DNA of 64,000 bases from Apiospora phragmitis. Its lineage: Eukaryota > Ascomycota > Sordariomycetes > Amphisphaeriales > Apiosporaceae. Shown here one piece after another: positions 1-12,434 of the stretch; position 1 is the first letter of the stretch; every line of letters begins with the position of its first letter. Location of the stretch: NCBI GenBank assembly GCA_038363925.1, contig JAQQWL010000006.1:5560501-5624500 (forward strand). The letters are read 5' to 3'. Both the position numbers and the translations under genes were made by a program. The notes under the pieces were generated by a model that saw only the letters and a list, made by a program, of their open reading frames with translations, did not search any database and was not told the DNA's origin.

Positions 1-1770
1 GAGATTAGCCAAGCGTTCGGAGTAAAGGGGATTAAAGACGATAAAGCCGACGTTAAGACCCTCGTGAAGGCGGCTCTAGGTCGAGACGAGACGGGGCCAT
101 GGCTTCTTATTATCGACAACATCGATAATATAATTCTGTTTACCGACGGCCAGCTGCTGTCATACCTCCCGTTTAGCCGACAGGGGTCGATCCTGTTCAC
201 GACCCGGAACCACCAGGCCGCCAGCCGCTTCGATACCCGTCATGTGATTAAACTTGAGGAGCTGGATAAATCCGAAGCCCGTGAGCTCTTATACCAACGC
301 CTTGAGGAACGCCAGAGAGGCAAGCTGGAAGATACGGCGAAGCTACTAGACTACCTTACCTGCCTGCCTTTAGCGGTTAGGCAAGCCTCGGCTTATATAG
401 CGTCGAACGTAAATATGACGGTTTTAAAGTACCTAAGCTACTACGAGTCCAGCGACCAGAATATAATTAAGATGTTAAGCAAGGCCTTCGATAATCGAGG
501 CCGATACTAAGCGATCTAAAACCTAATAGCTATAACATAGCTCGTATCTTTTTAATATATTTTGTGTAATATGTTATTAGCGGCAGATTACTTTAAGTCT
601 ATCGCTTACTTCGTAAAAAAGGACATCCTTATCTCTTTTTTACCCGCCGGAGAGGACGAAATAAAAAGGGATAAAACTATCGGCATCTTATAAGCGTATA
701 TATTTATTTTAAATCGCGATTTATTAAATCGGTTTAATATTTATCGGCTTATACGTCTTATTATATAAAACTAGTTTTAAATTTAAGGGGAATAAAATTA
801 ATAAGTTACGAATATTATAAAGTAATTTTTTAAGAAGTTCTTATAACCGAAATATAAAAACCGAAATATATAAATATAATATTTATTTTATATATAAATA
901 ATATTAAAGTTAAGAAATAAATATAATAAACGTAAAATATTAAAGCTATTATAATATAATATTATAAAATATTATAGCTTATTTAAAAAGTATTCGGAAA
1001 CGGAGGAGATATATTAATAAATATTAAAATTAATAAATATAATATTAAACCGCGAATATCCTTTTATACTTCATAATATAAATAATTTAATTAATATACT
1101 CTTTAAGTAAAAGAAGTATATAGAAATAGAGGAGATATATTAATAAATATTAGCGCTAAAAGAAACGGTATTAGGCTATAAGTATCCCTCTATACTCGAT
1201 AATATAAATAATTTAGTAACCGTGCTCGATAACTAGGGTAAATACGCGGAGGCGGAAGAGATATATTAATAAATATTAAGGCTAAAAAAAACAGTCTTAA
1301 ATTACGAGTATCCCGATATATTTATAAATATAAATAATTTAGTAATTATACTCGATAATTAGGGGAAGTATTTAAAAGCGGAGGAAATATATCGGTAAAT
1401 ATTAAAATTAAAGGAGACGGTATTAGGCCGCGAACATCCTGATATACTCACCAGTATAAACAACCTGGCACTCGTGCTTAAGAATCAGGGCAAATACGCG
1501 GAGGCGGAGGAGATATATCGGCAGACACTGGGGCTGAGGGAAACGGTACTAGGCCGCGAGCATCTATCCATACTCGCCAGTATAAATAACCTGGCACTCG
1601 TGCTTAAAAATCAGGGCAAATACGCGGAGGCGGAGGAGATATATCGATAGATACTGGCGCTAAAGGAGAAGGTATTAGGCCGTAAATATCCCTTTATATT
1701 TAAGAGTATAAATAACTTAGTAGCAGTATTTAAGGATATAGAAATACGTAGCTAAGCAGATAAAATTAAT
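1..1770 (+). pseudogene. NB-ARC/TPR NLR-type gene, left copy, RIP-degraded, 5' end outside window
   Basis: Positions 64-510 are still open and read as the second half of an NB-ARC ATPase. They show a Walker B-like run (WLLIIDNIDN), a GSILFTTRN sensor segment and a CLPLAVRQA (GLPLA-type) motif. Downstream, the same strand keeps the coding pattern of kinesin-light-chain TPR repeats (about 1010-1760) but is broken by many TAA/TAG codons. The Walker A loop is not in the window, so the gene began to the left. Known for the family: NB-ARC-TPR proteins are fungal NLR-like receptors used in allorecognition and immunity. Inferred: once a complete NLR, inactivated by RIP. Base composition falls sharply after 510 (long A/T runs), so mutation load is uneven along the gene. 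A mirror copy lies at 3420-5450. Confidence 0.72.
1010..1760 (+). repeat. TPR-coding tandem repeat, about 126 bp units
   Basis: Units of roughly 126 bp (42 codons) recur with the skeleton YAEAEEIYR...ETVLGREHP...NNLA. The best preserved units are at about 1420-1660, where two adjacent units share long identical stretches such as tataaacaacctggcactcg. Units before and after are AT-shifted. This is the kinesin-light-chain type of TPR found at the C terminus of fungal NLRs. High unit-to-unit identity makes such arrays natural RIP targets and allows repeat number to change. Confidence 0.75.
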
Positions 1771-3419
1771 TAATAAGCACATTTATCGATAAATTTTAAA
1801 TATACGTTAATTATTAAAATTTATATAATACTTAACTACTAATTCGTATATAAAAGCTAATAATAATCGCGAAAACGAAATAAACATTATATTAAGTAAT
1901 ATAATAAATTCTTATTTTAACTATATTACTTCTTACGGCGAGTATTAATACGAGTTAGGTTAAAGCCTTAACTATAGCAGGTATTTCTATTAGCGAAGAT
2001 AGTAAAAATAAGGAGGGAAAAAAAAGAAGTAGTTTATAATATTATATTTAGTCTTCCCTTAGGGGCTTTTCCTAAAGGCTATCGTGCCGGTTAATCGGTA
2101 GGCGGCTAGCGGTTAGGTGTAAGGCCCCTAAGCAACGTGTATAGCCGTTATATTACTAAGCATAACGAGGGTCATCTACTAGAAATAGGACCGAGATTCG
2201 CGTGTCTCCGCTAACATTAATAGTATCGAACAATTCGTAAAGCTATGTAATAAACACGGGAGCGACAGCCACTGTTCCGGGATAGATCCTCTCGTAAATC
2301 TGATCTTTTTATCTTTAAGCCGTGGCGCGTCCGTTCGATTAATAAATAACTAATCTCGAGCTGTTATATCTGTTCCTACTATATAGAAAGTACTTTTATT
2401 ACTCCTTTAGTATACCCTTCGCTTTTCGCGTAGCGTTAAAAAAGCTTCCCGGGTAGGGTACCTTTTTATTAACCTCCCTCGGAAGCTGGTAAGTGCTTCT
2501 GCCGTCGCCGCTCGTCGTAATTCCAGCTCCGCCCGCTCCTCGGCTCTACAGCGGCTGCCGTAGCTATTAATAAGCCTTTACCCGTGCAGACCCTCGGCCC
2601 TACCGCTTTTATACTTTAATCCCCGCCTTTTACTAGCCTAGCCCGAATCCTCCACAGTACAATAACCGACGTAGTAACGATACTTTTTACTCTCGCCGTC
2701 GTAGTCGCTTTAATCACGGTCGTCGCACGACACCGAATTTAAAGTCGCTTATATATAATAAATAACACCCTTAACTAAACTTTTATTACTCGACGGCATA
2801 CGATTAATAAATAATAATCGATTACGAATCGTTTCGTAACTAGTTCGGTAATATAATATACGCTTAAAATACTCTATTACGGTAAGGGATAAGGACCTAA
2901 CGGGTATCCGCCACGCTTTATAATAAATAGGTAGTACGCTCGACTCTAATCGATACCGGTACGTGCGCCGAATCGTCGCCCGTCGCACAGCCGAGGGCAG
3001 CGTACTAGTTATACTTATAATCCGACCGAGCGTTTAGATATAATAAGTATATTATGGCCTTTTTATCCGGCATATACGATTCGGAACTTATTTAAAATAC
3101 ACATACTTTAGCCTACGCTATTACACGGCTATAGGACGCGTATTATTAATAAATAAAAAGGTGCCGAAACGTAAGTATAATACGTAATATAAATAATTAT
3201 TAAACGGTTAAGTTATAACTATAAAGTTTATAATAATTATTTATTAATTAGCCCTCGAGGTTTTAATATAGCTTTAATAAAAAATCTATTTTATTATTTA
3301 ATATAATATTAATATCGTTATAATAAAATTACCTACTCTTAAATAAACTTTATAAACTATTTAATCTAAAAAAGAAGGTATAATATAATTCTTAGCTAGC
3401 CTACCGCGTTTAAATCCCC
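1771..3419. other. Spacer between the two inverted NLR copies
   Basis: No intact gene seen. A patch at about 2040-2720 is less AT-rich than its surroundings and still shows short coding-like stretches on the + strand interrupted by stops, so an older RIPped gene may lie here. I cannot assign it to a family. Confidence 0.4.
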
Positions 3420-5450
3420 TTAACCGGTATTTATAAAATACCTTCGTCTACCCCGTTATACCGTCCTATATTTTTAAATACCTTCGCTAAGTTATTTATA
3501 CTTATAAGTATAGAGGGATACTTACGGCCTAGCACCGTCTCTTTTAACCCTAGTATCTACCGGTACATCTACTCCGCCTCCGAGTACTTCCCCTAGCTGT
3601 CGAGTACGAGGGCTAGGTTATTTATACTGTCGAGTATGGAGGGATGCTCGCGGCTTAGCACCGTCTCCTTTAGCCCTAGTGTCTGCCGGTGTATCTCCTC
3701 CGCCTCCGAGTATTTCCCTTATTTAGCGAGCACGAGTACTAAGTTATTTATATTAACGAGTATAGAGGGGATGTTCGCAGCTTAATAACGTCTCCCTTAG
3801 CCTTAATATTTGCCGATATATCTCTTTCGCCTCCGCGTATTTCTTTTAATTATTAAGTATAAGTACTAAGTTATTTATATTAGCGAGTATATCGAGATAT
3901 TCATAGCTTAATATTATCTCTTTTAGCTTTAATATTTACCGATATATTTTTTCCGCTTTTATATACTTTTTTTATTTATTAAATATATTAATTAAATTAT
4001 TTATATTAGCGAGTATATCGAGATACTCGTAATTTAATACCGTTTTTTTTAATATTAATATCCGTTAATATATTTCCTTCGCTTTTAAATACTTCCCTTA
4101 ATTATTAAATATAAATATTAAATTATTTATATTAATAAATATATAAGGATGCTCGCAGTTTAATATTATTTTTTTAAATAATAATATTTATCGATATATC
4201 TCTTTTATTTCCGAATACTTTTTAAATAAGCTATAATATTTTATAACGTTATATTATAATAATTTTAATATTTTATATTTATTATATTTATTATATTTAT
4301 TATATTTATTTTTTAATTTTAATACTATTTACGTATAAGATAAATATTATATCTATATATTTCGGTTTTCGTATTTCGGTTATAAAAACTTCTCGGAGAG
4401 CTGCCGTACTATATTCGTAACTTGCTAACTCTGCTCTCCCTGGTTTTAAATCCAATTCCGCATAACAAAACGCACAAGCCGGTAAACATCGAATCGGTCT
4501 AATATACCACGATCTAGGATAAACGCGTATACCTGAAAGGTATTTATCGCCTCGTTTTTATTTATCTCGTCCTCTGCGGCCGGTAAAAAGGATATAGGGA
4601 TGTCCTTTTTTACGAAGTAGGCGATAGATTTAAGGTAGCCGGCCGCTCGTAGCGTATCACGTAAGATTTACTAAAGGATACGAGCTATGTTACGGCTATC
4701 GCGTTACTGATCTCTTCGTATCGGTTTAGATCCTTAAAATCTTTACTTAATATCTTAATCATATTTTAGTCGCTTAATTAATAAAAATATATATACTTAA
4801 CGACCGTCACGCGTTTATATAACGCTATATACACCGAGGCCTGCTTAATTACTAAAGGTAAGTAAGTAAGGTATTCGAGCAGCGCGGTTATACTATACGA
4901 GTCGGACACCTAGCTCGGCTAGAAACCTTAGCGCAATAGCTGCTCGGACTCGGAGTTATTTAGTTAACCTAATCTAAACACACCTTACCGAGGTTATAGC
5001 CGGGCAGCGGCTTAGTAATTCCGGGTTATAAATAAAATAAACCCTTATCGGCTAAAAGGTAGGTATAATAATAGCTGGCCGTTTATAAATAAAGCTATGT
5101 CATTAATATTATCAATAATAAGAAATTAAGGTCCCGCATCGTTTCGATTTAGAGCCGCCTTTATAAAAGTTTTAACATCGGCTTTATCGTTTTTAATCAC
5201 TTTTACCTTAAGCGCTTAACCAATTTCTCGGTAAACGTTCTCGAATATAGTTATATCTACCGCTAACACTTAAAAAACCGAGTAATAACGATACGCCTCG
5301 CGTATATAGTAAGCCGCCTTGATAACGACCTACGTCTTATTAATACCGCCGAGTCCCTCGACAATAGTCCGTTAATAGGTATTTAAGTAAATAATCGACG
5401 GGATCCTTTCGAGAAGTTATATTAAAATATTTTCGTAGCCGATAAAACTC
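3420..5450 (-). pseudogene. NB-ARC/TPR NLR-type gene, right copy, inverted, RIP-degraded
   Basis: Read on the minus strand from about 5450, the sequence gives a P-loop (GLGGI-x-KT, near 5320-5360) whose next codon is TAG where the family usually has Q. It continues through NB-ARC remnants to about 4400 and then a TPR array of about 126 bp units (about 4240-3450). The stretch at about 4570-4650 is the reverse complement of material at about 570-660 (for example ggacatcc...tttttacgaag), so the two genes are related copies facing each other tail to tail. Stop codons in every frame show it is dead. CAG to TAG at the P-loop is the change expected of RIP. This copy still contains the Walker A region missing from the left copy. 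Confidence 0.7.
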
Positions 5451-7600
5451 TCGTTTTATCTAAATAATACTAAGAAATAGGTTTAAAAAGAAATTACTTT
5501 ATATTAAATTATTTATTCTTATACCTATTTATATTAAAGTATATATTACGTTTTCAACGTTTAAAAACGTATTAAGCTTTAGATATTAAATTTTATATAG
5601 CTTCCCTTATTTAAATAAACTAGAAATCTTTTAGTCTTTCGAACTTATTTATTATTATATATTTTAAATTAAGGCCGTTATGGGGAAAGCCGTAAATATA
5701 AATAAATAATTCCGCGACGAGTTATTTAAATTAATATATAAAGTATAATAGGATAAGATATCTTACTATATAACTTAATCTTTACGCTATCTTTATAAAT
5801 TAATTAAAAAAAATCTTATTTAAAATATTAATCGTGCCCGTTTTAAAAAAGTAACGAAGAGGTAACTTAATAAAGTCGGCATTAAAAATCTCGGCAAACT
5901 TCTAAACTTGTTATTAAACGAAATTATACCTTTACTCTAAATCCTAAATTAGCTTATTAAATACTTGCTCGCTTATAATACTTTTAATTATTACGAGCTA
6001 TAACGTTTACTTTATTACGTTTATCTTTATAAATAATATAATAAGAAATATAGCGCCGACCGTTATATATAAAACGTTACGATAATAATTTCCTTTTTAA
6101 GTTACTTAATAAATCGTTTAGAAATATTAATTATAACTCGTTTTATATTATAGGTACCCTACTTTTACGAGTATAAAACCGCCGAAATAAGATATTATAA
6201 AAAAAAGAGGTCGGTTTTAAACGCCTTAGCTACGTTCCGCCTTTATTAAATTAAGAAGGTTATCGGTATAACCTAATAAAGTTTAAATAAGAGTATTATT
6301 AAAAACTTTCGTATTTTAATCGTATATATATATCTTTGCTTTAGGTATAGCTACGGGAGTATACTACTATCGTTTAGCCAGTTGATTTAGCTATCGTCGT
6401 CCTTTTTAAAGACCTATATTTAAAGGGATTCGGTATCGAGGCCGTAAATCGCGATAATACTGATATAGTTAAGAATATATATTAGTATTTATAAAAGATA
6501 TACTCGATAGTAGTCGTATCGACAATATCCTTACTAAAAACGAGCCTATGAAGCCCTAACCGACGCTTGCTTTTCAATACTACCGGAGGTTAAAAATATT
6601 AATTAAATAAAAAATAACGGGTAAGCGTAAATATATTATAAGGCACCATTACGGGTAGTTTATAAATAAAAGTCAGTTTTCCCTTTACTCCGCGTTACAG
6701 TAATAGGCACGCTTGTAAAAAACGAAATTATAGCGCAGTTTTAATAAAAGGGAATACTTTTAATAAAGAAAAATAACGATACTTCAAATAAATCGTTTTA
6801 AAGTATTAAGTAAAATATTTAATAAGCCTCGGTAAGTTATAATAAAGTAATACGGCGACAGAAATATATAAGCTTAATTATAAAAGAAAGTAAGTGTTAA
6901 CTAGAAGTTGGATTCCGGGTTTAGTATTACCGCCAGCTCTGTAGATTTCGTGGCGGCTAAGTGCCATCACCTAGAACTGGCCTTATTAGCCTAAGGCTGT
7001 CGGCTTTCCAGCGCTTAAACAAAATAGTGCTCTCATTCGTAGAAATGTAATATACCTGCATTACGCTTAAGCTAAATATGCACAGCGGGATCCTTTAAAT
7101 CTATTCGCGTAGGGTATAATTAGTTAATAGAGGTATAAAAGCTGTATAATCCGGCGCCCCCTTTTGATTCAGCTCGTAAAGAATCGAATCATCAGGTCTA
7201 GCCCTTCCCGGCCTAACCTCGTGCCGCGCTATCCATATTACTAATTAGAACTGTCGCACTTTATATATCGAAAATATAACTATCTAGTTTATATAGCTAG
7301 CCGGTTAAAAAGGATTACTCCGTTATATAAAAGGGAAGTACGATATTTAGTACGTAATATAAAATCTACCGCCGCGTAGTTTATATTATAATTTAATTAA
7401 TAACTCCCGATATATAAATATTTTATACGGTACCCTTAAACGACGAGCGCTCTTTCCGTTATAAATAAGAGTTTAGCCTTTAATATCCCGATTAATTTAA
7501 TAATAAAAAATAATGTAAAGATAATTATCCGTTTTCTTATTAAAAAGATACGGTTAATAGTTTTAATTTTATTTTTATTAATTTTAAAAAATTAAAGCGA
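5451..7600. other. RIP-degraded AT-rich sequence, origin unclear
   Basis: Very AT-rich with TTAA/TATA runs and no open frame. Islands of higher GC (about 6900-7250) suggest old coding sequence. I see no terminal repeats or transposase motifs that I can defend. Probably one or more decayed genes or mobile elements. Confidence 0.45.
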
Positions 7601-7609
7601 AAGTAAGTA

Positions 7610-8870
7610 ATAATACCGACGCGTCTTAAAATAGACCCGCCGTCGTCCACTTTTAATAATACCGGGAAAAGGTTACCCGTTTAACCAGTAAGTTCGTAAT
7701 TTTAACCGAGAATATAAATCGACTTTTTAACGCTATATAATTCGTAATTAAAGTATTAAACTATATAAAAACCTCCCCGGATACCTTATTAATTATTTAT
7801 TATTATTATAAGCCGCTAAAAAAATAAGAAAGCGGCGTATCGTCCTTAACCCTACAGAGGACGTTTCGGGCTTCGTAAATATAGAGCTATCCCTAAAAAA
7901 CTTATATAAAATAGAGAAATACCTATAATTTACCGGTACGAAACACCCCGTTATACTACTATACTTTTAAATCGCTATAAGCCGAATTATTACTGTCGCC
8001 AACCGGATAAACCTCCACCTACTTTAGAATAATGCTTCGAAAATCTATTTTAAACCTATCCCGGGTTTTCTTCTAAACACGAGTTTTTAAACGAAATACT
8101 TAAAATGCCTTAATACTTACGCATACCAGCTTAAAGCCGCGGCAAACTAAACTCCTTTAGCCTCGTATAAAAAGAACCTACGACAAATTATATTTAACTT
8201 CCTCTATACCTACGCTTATCTCGTATACTCCGAGAGCGACTTCTTCGTTACTAATAAAAACTAACTCCTACCTCGCTAAATAAATAATTTAATAATTAAA
8301 TAAAAAAAGTAAAAAAAGCTAACTAAAGAGGTTATTAAAAACCACGACCTAAAAAAAGTCTACCCGCGCTTCTAACGCGCCGAGCTCCGTTTATCCCGTA
8401 TTAATATAATTTACGGCTTTACCTATCTCCCGCCGTTTAATCCGTACCTCGGCGGTTAACGCGATTATAATAACCTCTTCCGCAATAACCTTACCTAGAT
8501 ATCTGCGGCCACCATTTTTATCGCCTTGGTACTAACGGCGATATAGGTGGGTCTCGCTATTAACCAGCTTTAGAAAAATAATACCTTTTAATATGTATTG
8601 TATAACTTTACCGTATTTACTATCCTTAGGCCTCTATATATATTCGGCCTAGTAATAATCGCAGCGTTATTTAATCTCGTTAAGGACCTTCTATAGCTTT
8701 TATAAGATAGAACGGGCCAGGCGCCCGCTCTATTTATTTAACGTTTTTATATTAACGCTAGCTACGTTAATTTATAATTATAAAAGGGTTTAAACGATAT
8801 AATACTCGCTATTTTCCCCCTTTTATTTTTTTAGCTAAGCCTTAAGCAAACAGGTACTAAACTTTAATTA
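7610..8870 (+). pseudogene. Remnant of a fungal multi-pass membrane protein family (DUF6601-like)
   Basis: Despite many stops and frame changes, the + strand keeps recognisable segments in the right order. There is a soluble part with KPIPGFLL (about 8055), an FLYTYAYLVYSES segment (about 8200) and a hydrophobic region with IFIALVLTAI-x-VGLA-x-NQL (about 8510-8575), followed by another membrane-like stretch (about 8600-8670). From memory this matches a large, function-unknown fungal family often labelled DUF6601; I am surer of the family resemblance than of the label. Nonsense codons are mostly TAA/TAG, fitting RIP. Not functional as read. Confidence 0.55.
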
Positions 8871-9900
8871 ATACTTTAACTATTATAATATTATAAGCGC
8901 TCTGCCCTTTTAACCCCGTTATAAATAACTATAGTCTAGGCGTATACCCCTAACTAGAAACAACCCCATATTACTACGAATAAATCCCTATCGTTTTTAA
9001 ATAATATAATTAATAAATCAATTCGCTATATTAATCCTTTATATTAAAGAACTAAAATAGGGTAATACTATTAGCTCGAAATCGAAGCTTAACGTATTAA
9101 TAAAAAGCTGCTTCCGTTTTATTAAATCGCTTCTAAAATCACTTCTTAACTGCGCTCAAACATGCACGCAACTACGAAACTCGGTAATCGGGGCATATTA
9201 ATCTTAACAACTTCCATTACGCCCGAACAGAGCACTTAGGGCTTCTTCTAAGCCCTCGAAGCGCCAGCGATTTAACCCCTTTAGGCCACCTCACACCGTG
9301 CTTTCTTAGAGCCAGACTGGTTTAAGGGTGGCCTGTCTCAATCGCTAAAACGGCTCCGAGTCGGGTAGTTTTCTTATCCCAGTATCCCTCTTACAGCTTA
9401 TTAGCTTCGCTCACGATATGTTTAGGTGCGTCGGTGGGGTACTCCGCAGTAGCTGAAAATTTTGCACAACAGCTAAACCACGACGAATTCCACCGCACGC
9501 CGCACTCATCGCAGCTACTGACACCGGACACCACGAGAAGGTCTGCTGCTTCGTCCTTCTGGGACCCACTATACAGGGGTCTGTGCCGACACCGTGTACC
9601 GGTACCCAACCATGTTCGAATCCGATTATCTTTCCCTTATGCATCCACGCATTACATACAGAACGTACGTACTACTATGAATCAAGTCAGTCAGATGAGG
9701 TCAGTCAGGTTACTGTAGATCAGAGGAAGAGCTTAACATGCATCACGATACAGAGCCGAGGAACACGTCACGCGATGAAGCGACTGTGTATCACATTCCA
9801 CGTTTCAACCTAGAGCTAACATGCCCGTCGAGGGCAGTTAGATGAATATCTTGTCCTCATATCGTGGTTTCCGTCTCTCAGATAGCCTTCGTTGGAGTCT
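8871..9900. other. AT-rich edge and transition to normal composition
   Basis: Composition changes from RIP-like AT-rich to near balanced at about 9250-9300. Short open frames at 9390-9810 on both strands lack homology I recognise, consistent start context or splice partners, so I call no gene here. Confidence 0.4.
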
Positions 9901-10805
9901 TTATTTCGGTTCTGTCTCAGCTGCGCGCTTTGCCTCCTCATCCTCCTCGAGCAGACACCAGACACACTGCGAATCCATTCCGGCGGCGCTTGTCCGCAAG
10001 TACATGGCGATGGCCATGTCCGCGTCCCTCATCGTATTCCACTCGCCGACCAGCCAGTCCATTGTTCGAACACTCGATTCAACCTCCGTCTCATAGTCTC
10101 CCCAACCCAGACCTTGTAGTTGTCTGGACCTCCCTGGCCGGGCACCCACCACGACGAGCTGCCGATCTTGATCTCGCGAAGCACGCTGCGCAAGCCGTCG
10201 TCGTGCAGCAACCTCTCGTGGATGCGTCCCATTGTGCGGTTCTGCTTCATGAGGGCCAGGAGTAGGTCGGTCTGCATGCCACCGAGCGTTTGGTTAGGTG
10301 TACTGTACTCGGAGCGGCCCAGTCTCCATATCTGGTCCCGGAAAGTCAGGGCGCTGGCATCGAAGCGGGACTTGGTGGCCTCGATATCTAGCACACCGCC
10401 TGCACGGACTTGGGAGGGTTTCTCGGCGCCCCAGGCAGTATGCAAAACGCGGGACAGGTGGTTTGGGTCTTGGATACCTAAACCGCGCCATGCATTCTTC
10501 ATGAGGGAAGTGAGGTCGTCACCCCAGTTGGCGAGCATGTAGAGTGCCTCCTAGACAGCCTTCTCATTACAGTCGCTGACGGAAAGTTCCCTTGTATCGG
10601 CGCATGGCTCGTTGCAGCCAGGTGTATCGCAGGCTGTGGTGCTACGGAGGTTGAAGAAGGAGCGATCCGGGAAGACGCCGTTGTGCGAGGTAGCCTGGGG
10701 TCCCGCCTCGAACGGACCAAAGTGGATGCTGGTGACGCCTGGCAGGTGAGTGAATTAGATTACTGCCAAAAGGTGGCGGAAGAGAACGATGAACGTACCT
10801 GACAT
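9901..10805 (-). pseudogene. W/C-motif family, copy 1 (in-frame TAG and one frameshift)
   Basis: Proposed exon 1 is only ATGTCAG (10805-10799), followed by an intron 10798-10739 (GTACGT...CAG). Exon 2 then runs with a Cys pattern (CDTPGCNEPC) to an in-frame TAG at 10553-10551. The frame continues after it (EALYMLANWGDDL) through the block GSSSWWVPGQGGPDNYK. A one-base loss near 10093-10100 shifts the frame, and the C terminus, with the pair CVWC, continues in the next frame to 9901. Copy 3 (49370-50200) is very similar at DNA level and has no indel here; copy 2 is at 43963-44872. I do not recognise a named domain. Known: nothing. Inferred: a fungus-specific protein, perhaps metal-binding because of the conserved Cys pairs. 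Confidence 0.65.
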
Positions 10806-10859
10806 CTTCGGTTATGTCGAATGATGCTGTGCCCAGAATCCCAACCAATAATCGCTAAT

Positions 10860-11180
10860 CACCTCGGGTGGCTGTTTAACCTTGCGAAGTGATGCCGAAG
10901 GAGGCAACGTGGGAAGGCATTGAAGGCGGCTGAAAAAGGTGCTGCCAGCGGGGGAGCGGGGCAGTCTGGGCTACAGTATTCATCAAGTTTATTAGGTCAG
11001 GTCAGTACCAGAAGGGTGGGCTACAGTATGTACTTCTAGGATGCGGGGTACATTCCTAATCGTTTTTTTTGGGCGGCGCACTGGCCCATGGTTTGTCCTC
11101 TGTTACTCGGCACCTCTATGGATGGTCTAGGCGCGCACCTTGTACATTGAGCTCAGGTAAAAAAGCTTTGTCGACACAAG
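10860..11180. other. Intergenic, nothing recognised
   Basis: No coding pattern, repeat or RNA gene that I can support between copy 1 of the W/C family and the next gene. Confidence 0.4.
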
Positions 11181-11687
11181 CTACAGCGCAGTGTCGCCCT
11201 CAACTTGAGAACCATGTCGGAAAGACGGTTTCGAAGGACAAGCTATGGCACTGCAACCTTGCTCCTTCGGGAAGGGAGCCGTTTCCCGTAGACCCAAATA
11301 TGGCAAAGGCGGCAGCAGGTGCATGTCCCCTGTAGCTGCGGATGGGCTCAACAATGGATCAGCTCCACTCATTTGTATCCGGTTTCGCAAGATTAATTGT
11401 TCAATTGCTTGTTGAACTCTGGAGAGATCTTGCTTCGTCTTCTCAATCGTCGCAGTCCGTTGACCTTCGCTATTCCACCGCTCGATATCGCAGGTCATCT
11501 TATCGACTCGACGGCGCTTTTTGGCTACCAGTGCGCACACTTTACATGCGTCGCGTTGGGTTTCCGTTGCCCAGATGAGCTTCAAGCCGCACGTTTCTCC
11601 AATGCGATGTTCCTTCGTACATTGTGTAGAGAAACGGCCCCATTTCCAGTGGCCACAGGCCCAAAGAGTTTGGTGGAAAAAGCACAT
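11181..11687 (-). CDS. Conserved fungal small Cys-rich hypothetical protein (168 aa)
   Basis: A single open frame starting at ATG 11687. The N-terminal 50 residues carry the order CGHWKWGRF, C, GETCGLKL and C-x2-C, followed by a basic, helical segment (KKRRRVDKM) and a predicted coiled coil (EGQRTATIEKTKQDLSRVQ). From memory this resembles a widespread family of short filamentous-ascomycete proteins beginning MC(F/Y)xxxxxxxCGHWxWG. Its function is unknown; the spaced Cys/His residues suggest a zinc-binding head and the rest a dimerising helix. The C-terminal 60 residues are proline- and serine-rich and less convincing. No intron is needed. Divergent neighbours give no operon-like hint. Confidence 0.65.
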   Translation of the reverse strand: MCFFHQTLWACGHWKWGRFSTQCTKEHRIGETCGLKLIWATETQRDACKVCALVAKKRRRVDKMTCDIERWNSEGQRTATIEKTKQDLSRVQQAIEQLILRNRIQMSGADPLLSPSAATGDMHLLPPLPYLGLRETAPFPKEQGCSAIACPSKPSFRHGSQVEGDTAL

Positions 11688-11689
11688 CG

Positions 11690-12434
11690 GATCTGAGAAA
11701 ATGAAGAGGAAAGTGTACTGGGAGAGAATTGATCGAAATGCAAACCCGCGAGGTTTGCGCTTTTATTACGCCGAAGTCCGCTGGATCCTGCGAACCAAGC
11801 TGCCGGGACCTGCCATGCTATCAAGATGTGGCTGACGATGAACCAACCAGCTCATGAGGGGCACTACCAGTATAATCCATCACCCGGTTCGAGTTGCGGC
11901 CCCTTGGTGATGTGGGAACGTCAGTTACTCATGGAACAGAACAACACCGTGAAGCCATTGGGAATAGCCCGAGACAACCACGGGGCCTTCAACCGCCGAT
12001 CACACGGGCTGGGCCGAGCCTGGGGAGTATGAGATGGCGGACACTTAAATTGGGCCACTCCACAAACCATGCCGCGCCGTTGCCTACAGGCAGAGGTCGG
12101 CCGCGCAGCTACTCAGTGCGCAATGCGTATGCGACAAAGCTAGTCAAGGGGAAAAATGACGCGGAAGCGCCAGGAGTGTGCGGCAGGTTCACAGAGCCGC
12201 ATGTACCACTTCACACTGAACTCGTTTCACTGCAAGGGCTTGACCGACTCTGCTATTGGCTATGAATGAATAGACTTCTGACGCAAAGGCCCTGTAACAA
12301 GAGGGCTGTAGGTGCTTGGGCCAACCGTCCCCCGCGTCGTACCGGCGCATAGCGACCAAGCCAGTTTGAATACACAAGCAAATAAATGAATCTTCCCCTC
12401 CACATAGCCAGCCGTCGACTCGCAGTTCCTCCAT
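11690..12434. other. Intergenic, probable divergent promoter region
   Basis: No supported gene. It lies between the start of the minus-strand Cys-rich gene and the start of the plus-strand DUF7924 gene, so it should hold both promoters. I see no clear operator or repeat. Confidence 0.4.

Noticed and set aside
1010..1760. CRISPR-like array
   Set aside because: The repeats are protein-coding TPR units of 126 bp with no unique spacers; a eukaryotic genome.
2749..2988. 79-codon minus-strand frame in the RIP block
   Set aside because: Basic, tyrosine-rich translation of AT-rich DNA without family features.
9605..9620. TGTTCGAATCCGA resembling a tRNA T-loop
   Set aside because: No cloverleaf upstream within 60 bases.
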